Assembly (NCBI GenBank): GCA_003116975.1
Contig: BGKB01000210.1
Coordinates: 124,001 to 188,000, forward strand
Reading direction: 5' to 3'
DNA length: 64,000 nt
Source: Aurantiochytrium sp. KH105
Lineage: Eukaryota; Sar; Bigyra; Thraustochytrida; Thraustochytriidae
Shown: positions 57,054 to 64,000 of the stretch, piece by piece
Numbering within the stretch: position 1 is the first letter of the stretch
Layout of the letters: each line of letters opens with the position of its first letter
Made by a program: the position numbers and the translations under genes
Notes under the pieces: model-generated
Database searches by the model: none
Seen by the model: only the letters and a program-made list of their open reading frames with translations
What the model was told of the DNA's origin: nothing

Positions 57054-59795
57054 TTACCACCATGACGCAAAGAAACCACCACGATTGGCAGGCTTGTCTT
57101 CGCAATCATCGGGTCCAGTACTAACAGCTTCGGACGTTCTGCTCCGTGCAGAAGATCGACGCTTCTTCTTGCTGCTATTACGAGAACTATGACGTTTGCG
57201 AGAGCTTCGAGGGGTCTGCGAACGCGATGCATCGTCAGCATCGTCCTCATTCGGGCCGTCACGATCAAAGGAGCCCAAGTCCGACTGCGCCACAGAAGAA
57301 GAGTCGTCGCCTCCAGCGCCTCCACGCCGGGCACGCTCAAAGTCCACCGCGTCCCCCATGACATCATCGCTTTCGTCCAAGCTGCCGTCGTCCACGCTAG
57401 GATCGTCATCGCCAGTGTGGTCGTCCGCCTCCGCCTCGGTTTCCTCCTTGATCGCATCGTCCTGCACCGCGCCACCGCCAAAAAACAGCCCAAACCACGA
57501 CCACGACTCCGGCTCATCATCGTGCTTGCCAGCTGCATTATCGTGCCGCGAACGCGAAGAGCGCGAGGAACGCGAGGAGCGCGTGCTGCTGCGTGATGAT
57601 CTTCGCGACGATTGTCTCTTTGTCTCGCTCCCACTGCTTCCTGGAGAAATCGGCGAGTCCCGAGAAGAGGACGACCGCGACGAACGCCTCGAAGACCGCT
57701 TCGACGAGCGCCGCGACAACGACTGCTCCGACACACCGTCTTCCGACGCGACCTCGTCAATCGCCGACAAGGGGGAGCCACCGAGGGTCGTGCTAATGTC
57801 GAGGCCCGACGAAGGTGGCCGCGCCACAGATTGGCGCGAGTCCTCCTCCTTGACAAAGTAAGGCCGTACCTTGTAAAACACCTGGAGCACAAACTTGAAA
57901 ATGTTGTGCGCTCCTCGAAAGTACGGCAGCTGAAGCCAAAGCGTAAAGGCCAAGAGCATGTGATTCCACAACGGAAACCAAAACAAACCTATTGAAAGCA
58001 CACCGTGCGCAAGCATGCACAACGTGTAAACCACCCAATACTCGAGCCACTGCGTCGTTTGCACCGCGCCATTCGTAATGCTCACAGAATTCGACCGGAA
58101 CCGCTTGAGCGACGCTGCATCCTGCGTCGTTGCTGCCATGCGAGTGATCTTTTCGGCGCGCTCAATCGCTAGGAGGGCTCGCGAGGCAGCCAGCACAGGC
58201 CGGCCAATTCCAATTGCGATCGCACCAATCGCTGTAATAGTCGACGGCATGACAAAGAGAACCAGACCCGCAATCACAAGCGTGCTCCCAGTCTCCATGA
58301 CCTCGGACAGCTTGTCGCGCGTCGAAGGCGAAATAATCCGAAATGCAAGCAATACGTTGACCAAGAGGTTCTGCTGCGCAGTCGACACCGTCGGCCCATC
58401 GACCTTGCCAATCAGACGATCGACCAGAGGAATCACTTGACGAAAGGCCAGTTGCGCGCCCGACGTGCCAGGCATTTGCAGCCAGAGCGACCACATCAGA
58501 CGTGCCGGCGGCCAAAGCGGTAGCGCCGAAAGCAAATGGCCCGAAAGGGGCATTTGCTCAAACAGCAAGGCCACGCCCAAAACTGTCCAGTACTGCACCC
58601 AATAAATCACACTCTGCAGCTCCTCGTACTGTTCAAGGCTCGCCTCTGGATCCATTTCCAGCTGCCGCGGGTAGTGAATGCCAACCACAGTGGAAATGTC
58701 CTGCGAGTCAAGCGAGCCGATCGAACTCGTATCGTCTTCGCTGTCCTGGTCGCCACCACTGCCTGGGCTCCGCCGCGTGCTGTGGCGATTACGCCCACGG
58801 GGACCCTCCCCGCTCCAGGATCCAGGAAGCCAGGACGACAAGTACGAAGTGACACGGAATTCCCGTCGCTGTGCCATCTCAGGCGTGGGCAGCTGCGAAA
58901 ACGTACGACGGCGCTGACCATGGTAGCGCTCAATCTTTTCACGATAAGCCATGTCATACACAATGAGCGCGCGCGTCGCGAGCACAACCGGCAATCCGAT
59001 CACAACAACCCAGCCGCCGAGCCCGCGGCTAAACTCAGCAAATTGGTCACGGCCAAGTACGAAAATGGCACCAGCACCTGCAGCAAATAGCAGATGCGGC
59101 AAGGCGTCCGCAAGCAGACGAGACTGCTGGCTCACAGACTCGGCAAAGCCGTCGTACACTGACTGCACGGCCGTGTAACGACGTTCCACAAACGCTGCAA
59201 AGCGTTCCCGGTAGCGCCGGCGACGGATCTCGCGCTGCAGCATAAAGGCCGCCACCAACGCCAAAATGACGCCACCAATAATCAGCTTCGTCGTCCAATG
59301 CAGGTCCAAAAGGAGCTGGATCGAAGCCCGGATCGAGGGTTGCATGGCCGAAAAGCCATCCTTGGTGATGCGAAACGTCTGATGCGACGTCGGCAAGAGG
59401 ATAGCCCACAAAAGACGAGTCCACAGCTTGGTTGCCATCCACGTCGTTTCGCATGCTGCAATAAATACCTCGTACGTCACGCTCACGTCGAGCTTTTGTT
59501 GTGCCTGGACTTGGTTGGCCAGCGTCTGGTTGTTGCTATTGCTCATGAGCTGCATTGCGCCTCCGATGGCCGCCATGGACGCAAAGACGATGGCCACAAC
59601 ACCCGCCGCATGTCCCATGCCGCCCAGCTCGGGGAGGCCGAGCTCCTCGCGAATTTCCGATTCGGATCGCTGTCGCTGCAGCGTCGCCTTCTTTTTCATC
59701 TTGCGCCGCTGCCGGCTGTCCCCTTCCTTGTACGCCGCATCGTCGTTCACATCGACCTCCTCCATCGTGTCGGTGATGGCCTGATCTGCGCACAC
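57054..59795 (-). CDS. large membrane protein with two TB2/DP1/HVA22-like segments
   Basis: The product is 913 residues (a second in-frame ATG lies 10 codons in). After a basic N-terminus come several hydrophobic segments between about 60 and 290. Two segments resemble the TB2/DP1/HVA22 (REEP) hairpin: one near 394-480 (IYWVQYWTVLGVALLFE ... LPLWPPARLMWSLWLQMPGT) and one near 582-650 (LEYWVVYTLCMLAHGVLSI ... FPLWNHMLLAFTLWLQLPYF). Each shows the Y-W-x-x-Y/W ... P-x-W/P ... LW-LQLP pattern. REEP/HVA22 proteins shape tubular ER and some act in ER-phagy. The C-terminal 230 residues are Ser/Arg-rich (SSRRSSRSS), then acidic, then basic. Family membership rests on pattern only. Confidence 0.75.
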   Translation of the reverse strand: MCADQAITDTMEEVDVNDDAAYKEGDSRQRRKMKKKATLQRQRSESEIREELGLPELGGMGHAAGVVAIVFASMAAIGGAMQLMSNSNNQTLANQVQAQQKLDVSVTYEVFIAACETTWMATKLWTRLLWAILLPTSHQTFRITKDGFSAMQPSIRASIQLLLDLHWTTKLIIGGVILALVAAFMLQREIRRRRYRERFAAFVERRYTAVQSVYDGFAESVSQQSRLLADALPHLLFAAGAGAIFVLGRDQFAEFSRGLGGWVVVIGLPVVLATRALIVYDMAYREKIERYHGQRRRTFSQLPTPEMAQRREFRVTSYLSSWLPGSWSGEGPRGRNRHSTRRSPGSGGDQDSEDDTSSIGSLDSQDISTVVGIHYPRQLEMDPEASLEQYEELQSVIYWVQYWTVLGVALLFEQMPLSGHLLSALPLWPPARLMWSLWLQMPGTSGAQLAFRQVIPLVDRLIGKVDGPTVSTAQQNLLVNVLLAFRIISPSTRDKLSEVMETGSTLVIAGLVLFVMPSTITAIGAIAIGIGRPVLAASRALLAIERAEKITRMAATTQDAASLKRFRSNSVSITNGAVQTTQWLEYWVVYTLCMLAHGVLSIGLFWFPLWNHMLLAFTLWLQLPYFRGAHNIFKFVLQVFYKVRPYFVKEEDSRQSVARPPSSGLDISTTLGGSPLSAIDEVASEDGVSEQSLSRRSSKRSSRRSSRSSSSRDSPISPGSSGSETKRQSSRRSSRSSTRSSRSSRSSRSRHDNAAGKHDDEPESWSWFGLFFGGGAVQDDAIKEETEAEADDHTGDDDPSVDDGSLDESDDVMGDAVDFERARRGGAGGDDSSSVAQSDLGSFDRDGPNEDDADDASRSQTPRSSRKRHSSRNSSKKKRRSSARSRTSEAVSTGPDDCEDKPANRGGFFASWW

Positions 59796-60680
59796 GCTCG
59801 TACGGTACTTTTGTACTTTAGACTCCCTCTTTGCCCGCTCAACATGCAGTTGATAGCGCGCACACAGGCAGAGAGGCAGGCAGCAGGTACCACCACCTCG
59901 CGGAGGTCAGTCAACCCGGCGATGCCGCGGCAAAAGGGTCTGTGCTTTCCGCCGCCGCCTCGAGCGGACGCCTCGCCTGCCTCGTCTCCTGCGCGCGCGC
60001 TGCTGCGTGGCGGCGGCGTTGGGAGAAAGGGATGCCGGCGTGGGCTTGCTCGTTCTCCTTTCTGTGCCTCTCTCTCGCGCGCTTCGTCCGCGCCGTCGAG
60101 CCGCGGCGGCGCGCGCTCGCGCGGGCGGGCGCGGGAAGGCAGGCACGCAGGCCAGCCAGCGCGCGCGCGGGCGGGCGAGCGGGCGGGACTCGCGCGCGAG
60201 CGCGTGGGCGCAGACAGAGGGCGTTTCGTTTCGACTTTGCCTATTCCTTCCTTCTGTTTGATGGTCTGCTTGGAACTAACTAGGCCTAGCTCTCTCTTGA
60301 TACTACACTCGCACACACTCTTTGCCAGCGCATCTTGCAGAAGCGAGCTAGTATAGAAAGCAAGCACGCGAGCTACGCAGGCTGCAGCAGCCAGCAGGGC
60401 GGTGGGACGGCAAGTACGGCCATCATCGAAAGCGATTTCGGCAAGAAAGAGAGCGAGTGAGCGCATGAGTGAGTGGGTGAATGAGGGAGCAAATGATTGA
60501 GTGTGAGTGAGGAGAAACTGCGGCTTTAGGTCAACGTTTCAGTCACCGCGTTAACAAGCTCGCCGATCACTTTGGACGAGAGACGCACATTATAAAATAA
60601 AGAAAGAGGGGTTAAGAAGAGAGAGAGAGAGCAGTGCAGGGTGAAAGATGAATATAAGCGAGAGAAAGGAAAGGAATAGA
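59796..60680. other. spacer between two minus-strand genes
   Basis: An 885-bp region containing the TB2/HVA22 gene promoter and the 3' flank of the next gene. CGCG-rich (about 60100-60215), with AG repeats near 60600-60635. No gene is supported. Confidence 0.55.
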
Positions 60681-61496
60681 CTAGTTGACAACGCGACCCT
60701 TGCTCAGCTCGTCGACGGGGCTCCAGAGCTTGTCGAGCATCGCCATGGACGCAGGATTGTTATTGACCCAAAGAATGAAGCGCGCGAGCTGCGCGGGAGT
60801 GAGGATCTTTTGCAGCTCCTTCATCTCCTCGCCCAAAGCCTGGTTCTTGCGCTCCATGCGACGCTTGAGGTCGTCGCACTCGCGGAGAGTAAAGCGCAAA
60901 TCCTTGGCCATCTGACGCGCATCGTTTCGATGACCTTTGATCTTCTCCTTTTGCTCCTCGCTCGCGCCAATCTCACGCATAATCATGGACCAGATGCTCC
61001 CCGCTCCGCTGGCATTCAGGTTCTGCTCGCTCGTCGAATCATAAAAGTCGTCGTCCTGATGCAGAGACCACATGCACATCTTCGTCACTTGCGTCGGCAA
61101 AAGCAGCCTTTCCAGCTGCTCCATGTGTCGCCTGATCGAGTCGGTGCGAACCTCGCCATAGTCACTAAACTTCTTCACATAGGTTTCCAGCACGGCTTGC
61201 AGCTCCGTGTCGGAGGCGCCGCGGGAGAGCATTTCTTCGAGCCGCTGGGTGATCTCCAGTTTTTCCTGTGCGTCCCGCTGCACAGTCTCTTTGCCCACCT
61301 TGAGCTGCAGCCGCAGCTGCAGGTTCTCGGACTCCAGCTTGTTTACGCGCTCCTCCAAGTCGTTTACCTTCTCCTTCTTCTTCTTCTGCTGCTTGGCCGC
61401 GTTGCCGGCGGCAGCCGCCGCGTTCGCGCCGCTGTTCGCGCCGCTGTTCGCGCCGCCAGGGCTCTCGGCCTTGCGGGGTCTCTTGGGCGTGCTCAT
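60681..61496 (-). CDS. leucine-zipper coiled-coil protein, bZIP-like
   Basis: From the ATG at 61496 the product is 271 residues. A basic, disordered start (STPKRPRKAESPGG, then alanine-rich) leads to KQQKKKKEKVNDLEERVNKL, with leucines at about 47, 54 and 61 spaced by seven. This looks like a bZIP zipper, but the preceding basic region is a short Lys run, not the N-x7-R/K DNA-contacting helix. The middle (about 90-150) and the C-terminal segment (LTPAQLARFILWVNNN, about 235-265) are helical and recall protist bZIP-associated regions. DNA binding is therefore uncertain. A longer upstream frame (to 61925) is Arg/Ala-rich leader sequence. Confidence 0.72.
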   Translation of the reverse strand: MSTPKRPRKAESPGGANSGANSGANAAAAAGNAAKQQKKKKEKVNDLEERVNKLESENLQLRLQLKVGKETVQRDAQEKLEITQRLEEMLSRGASDTELQAVLETYVKKFSDYGEVRTDSIRRHMEQLERLLLPTQVTKMCMWSLHQDDDFYDSTSEQNLNASGAGSIWSMIMREIGASEEQKEKIKGHRNDARQMAKDLRFTLRECDDLKRRMERKNQALGEEMKELQKILTPAQLARFILWVNNNPASMAMLDKLWSPVDELSKGRVVN

Positions 61497-62582
61497 CCTC
61501 GCCAAAACCTCAGCGTCGCGCGGGGAAGCCTCGCCCTGCGACCCTGCGCCACGCACGCGCGCGCGCGCGCGAGCGAGCGCGCGAGCGAGCGAGCGGAGTC
61601 GCCTCGGCTGGCCGGGCAGCGCCGATGATCCGATGAAATCGCCTCCGCCGAGCCTCGCGCCGCGCGAAAGGCGGGGCCGCGCGGGCCGAGCGCCGCGGCG
61701 CCGCGCTCCCGCTGCTGCGCGTCGGGGCCGACCCTCGCGCGCCTCGCCGCGTGCCTCGCGCGGGCCCGGAGCCGCCGCCGCGTCCTCGCCGCTCGGTTCT
61801 GGCGCGGCCGAGCCGTGCGAGCATCGAGCAAGCAAGCAAGGCTGGGAAAAAGTGGAAAGCGCGCTTTGCGCTATAACCCACTTGCGCGCGGCGCGCCGCA
61901 GTCGGGTTTGGCGCGGCAAAGGCAAGTTTAGTCAGCCAGGCGCGCGTGGGCGACGAATCAATCGTCAACAAACAGACAGTGCATAATGAAAGCCGCGCTT
62001 CCGAGGGCCTCGCGCGTCTGCCGCGCCAGGAGGGTCGACCGGGACCCGCTCCGGACGGAGGTTTGTACGAGCGCGGTCGAGGCCGCGAAGAAGCTCCCTG
62101 TGGCGCGGCTCGAGGCGGGTTTGCGTCCCGTGAAGAGGGAGGAGGAGGGCCTTGCGCCAAGGCTCGCGTCGCAAAAGGCGCGCAAGGGAAGAAATGAATG
62201 GACGGTGAATGAACGAGTGAATGAATGAGAGCGGCCCTGCTCGAGCTCGTCGCGCAGACCTGCGACGCGAGCCACGCCGTGCCCCGGCCGCGCGACGGGG
62301 CAGAGGCGCGGGCGACGACGCGCTGGACGCGCCGCGAGCAAGGGAAAAGCGAGAGAGCAGCGGGAAACAAAGCAGGAAAAGAGGGTCGTGGTCGAGAGGG
62401 TGGGTGGCCCTCGTCGCGGCCCTGCCACACAAGCAAGCTCGGCGCGCGCAAAAACGCGTGGAACGCCCGCTCGTCACGCGGCCACCAAAAAAGACGCTCG
62501 AGGGTAGACTTTGAAAAGGTGCATTGCACTCGTCGATGCACGTCGAGAGCTGACACTAGCGCGCTAGCTTGACAAGGCGAGC
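61497..62582. promoter_or_regulatory. divergent promoter region, leucine-zipper and AP2-like genes
   Basis: A 1.1-kb spacer holding both promoters. It has a CGCG alternation (about 61556-61580), GAGC repeats (about 61572-61600) and an AAGC run near 61830. Long frames on both strands are Arg/Ala-rich and not called. Confidence 0.5.
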
Positions 62583-64000
62583 ATGGCCTCGCGCAAACGC
62601 AGCAGGCGAAAAGGCAAGGCCAGTGCTCGGCCTCCAAAAAAGCGCGACCTTGGCGAAAACCACAATATTGACGACAGCAGCAATGATGGCAGCCCTGTAG
62701 ATAGTAGCGGCAGTGACGCTGACGCACAAATTGCCAAAGTTCCCAAAATCGAAGTCAAGAACGAGAGCGGGAGCGAGAGTGATGAGTCATCAAATTTCGA
62801 TCTCACGGCTCTTTCGCAAGAGACCTTCACTCGCTCAAAACCCTTGCCAGTGAAATCTGCGAGAGGAAAAGACCACAACGAAGACACCAAGTTTGCAAGC
62901 AGCCCTGGCAGCGTCAATAGCAATGAAAGTAAGAGCGACAACGACAGAGATAGCGACAGCGATAGCGATAGCGATAGCGATAGTGATAGCGATGGTTCCG
63001 ACTTTGACCTCAATGCGCTTTCGCAGGAAGTGCGTCCTGCCACAGATTTTGAAGGCTCCGAGGTCGAGGACTCGGACTCGGACAATTCTGGTTCTGATTC
63101 TGCATCCACCGTAGAATCAACGAACGCGGCCTCAGACTCGTCTTACAGCGACAACTCTGAGTCTGAATCTGAAGAGGAAGAAAGCGCGGCTCCGGATCCT
63201 CCTGACGCGGCGGGTACAAACGGACGGAAAACGAACAAGGCGAACTCCACAGGCGACGACGACGACGACGACGCCAACGACAACGAAACGAATCTGAAAA
63301 AGGAGAAGAAAACGGGCAAGGAGAAAAAGAAGGTAAAAAAGGAGACGAATGGCGCAAAGAAACCCAAAAGGTTCAAGGATGCGATCACGAGAATGCGATC
63401 GATTGGTCGTGCTTCCATCGTCCACGTGCAGACCCGCAAGGGACGAAAATCGAGGTTCAGAGTGTACATCAAAAATCAGTTTGACAAAACCAATCAGAAA
63501 CGAGAAATCAATCTCAGAACCTTCGAGGAAGCGCGCGACGTTGCCATTGGATATACACAGCACAAGTATTGGGGCGTTCGCCAAATCAAGGGCTACAAAT
63601 GGTTCCAAGCCTTTATCATTCGGAACAGCAAGATCATTGGGCTCAACTTTCACTCTACGGCCAAACAGGCGGCACGCGAGCATGACGAGGTCCTCGTCAA
63701 CAATCATCCTCGGTTGGACTTTGACTCTTTGCGTCTTAATTTTCCCGAAAAGTATCGTGCAGCCATGAAAAAGGGCGCCTCAGGGGCAGATCTCTTTGAA
63801 AAAGCCTTTGCTCTTTGCACGAAACCGGCGCCTCTCAGCTTGCCTGCACGAGAGGCCACGGCGCGCGGCCCGTACACACGCGAACAAACGCAACAGCGTG
63901 CCTTTATCAAGCATCTGGTCCCTGGTGGGACCTACACGCGACGCTGGCGGGATAAAACCTTTGCAAGGTATCGTGGACGATGGACAAACTCCAAGACGAC
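62583..64000 (+). CDS. AP2-like DNA-binding regulator with Ser-Asp repeats, C-terminus outside the window
   Basis: The frame is open from the ATG at 62583 to the right edge, giving 472 codons of an N-terminal part. It starts basic (MASRKRSRRKGKASARPPKK), then alternates acidic Ser/Asp stretches, including DSDSDSDSDSDSDSDSD (about 122-140). The short motif F-D-L-x-A-L-S-Q-E appears twice (about 76-84 and 140-150). A Lys-rich stretch (about 230-265) precedes an AP2-like domain at about 325-385: KYWGVRQIKGYKWFQAFIIR, then IIGLNFHSTAKQAAREHDEV and LRLNFP, as in plant AP2/ERF (GVR.R.WGKW.AEI ... LGTF.T.EEAA.AYD ... NFP). A weaker repeat of the same fold may precede it (about 282-322, SRFRVYIKN ... 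NLRTFEEARDVA). This suggests a sequence-specific regulator. Confidence 0.8.
   Translation, partial: MASRKRSRRKGKASARPPKKRDLGENHNIDDSSNDGSPVDSSGSDADAQIAKVPKIEVKNESGSESDESSNFDLTALSQETFTRSKPLPVKSARGKDHNEDTKFASSPGSVNSNESKSDNDRDSDSDSDSDSDSDSDGSDFDLNALSQEVRPATDFEGSEVEDSDSDNSGSDSASTVESTNAASDSSYSDNSESESEEEESAAPDPPDAAGTNGRKTNKANSTGDDDDDDANDNETNLKKEKKTGKEKKKVKKETNGAKKPKRFKDAITRMRSIGRASIVHVQTRKGRKSRFRVYIKNQFDKTNQKREINLRTFEEARDVAIGYTQHKYWGVRQIKGYKWFQAFIIRNSKIIGLNFHSTAKQAAREHDEVLVNNHPRLDFDSLRLNFPEKYRAAMKKGASGADLFEKAFALCTKPAPLSLPAREATARGPYTREQTQQRAFIKHLVPGGTYTRRWRDKTFARYRGRWTNSKT

Noticed and set aside
1-64000. CRISPR arrays, insertion sequences, rRNA operons, tRNA or spliceosomal snRNA genes
   Set aside because: I looked for spaced repeats, transposase motifs, B-box-like GTTCGA patterns and conserved snRNA heads and saw none that could be supported. 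A tRNAscan or Infernal run would be decisive.

Overview
The window is nuclear DNA of a eukaryotic microbe. It carries the RNA-processing protein La, SF3B6, an RBM39-like splicing factor, the TFIIH subunit TFB5, the UFM1 ligase UFL1, the proteasome regulator PI31, ELP3, a TEX264-like ER protein and a Chibby-like basal-body protein. Genes are compact and mostly intronless; the few introns I can place are about 100-130 nt with GT..AG ends. They lie on both strands as divergent or convergent neighbours, so there are no operons. The mix of animal-like signalling parts (polycystin channel, Chibby) with plant-like SHAQKYF-MYB and AP2-like regulators fits a heterotrophic stramenopile; a thraustochytrid/labyrinthulomycete is my best guess. 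That assignment is inference; no search was possible.

Layout. 0-4 kb: a left-truncated EF-hand/coiled-coil gene (-) shares a 290-bp promoter region with a three-exon Chibby-like gene (+), followed by a two-exon DUSP12/YVH1-type phosphatase (-). 5.4-10 kb: a coiled-coil protein (+) and a receptor cyclase with a voltage-sensor-like module (-). 11-19.7 kb: ELP3 (-) and RBM39-like (+) diverge, RBM39-like and UFL1 (-) converge, UFL1 and PI31 (+) diverge. 20.6-27.6 kb: a 2320-residue ankyrin-polycystin channel (+). 28-35 kb: a multi-pass membrane protein (-), TEX264-like (+), and a mitochondrial fusion of acetylornithine aminotransferase with ornithine acetyltransferase (-). 38-48 kb: a DmdC-like acyl-CoA dehydrogenase (+), La (-), SF3B6 (+), TFB5 (-), a small single-pass protein (-), and a signal-peptide-bearing GT41-like glycosyltransferase (+). 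55-64 kb: SHAQKYF-MYB (+), a double TB2/DP1/HVA22 membrane protein (-), a leucine-zipper-like protein (-), and a right-truncated AP2-like regulator (+).

Two large gene-poor blocks, 34.8-38.4 kb and 48.4-55.0 kb, are rich in 4-, 5- and 6-bp microsatellites. Their long ORFs have repeat-driven composition and I do not call them genes.

The most unusual items are the ankyrin-polycystin channel with an SH3/Tudor-like insertion in a cytoplasmic loop, the cyclase with an S1-S4-like sensor but no pore, the ArgD-ArgJ fusion whose ArgJ half lacks the usual Asn/Gly loop, and a secretory GT41-like enzyme. Three genes touch ER quality control (UFL1, TEX264-like, HVA22/REEP-like), but they are not adjacent and nothing in the sequence shows co-regulation.
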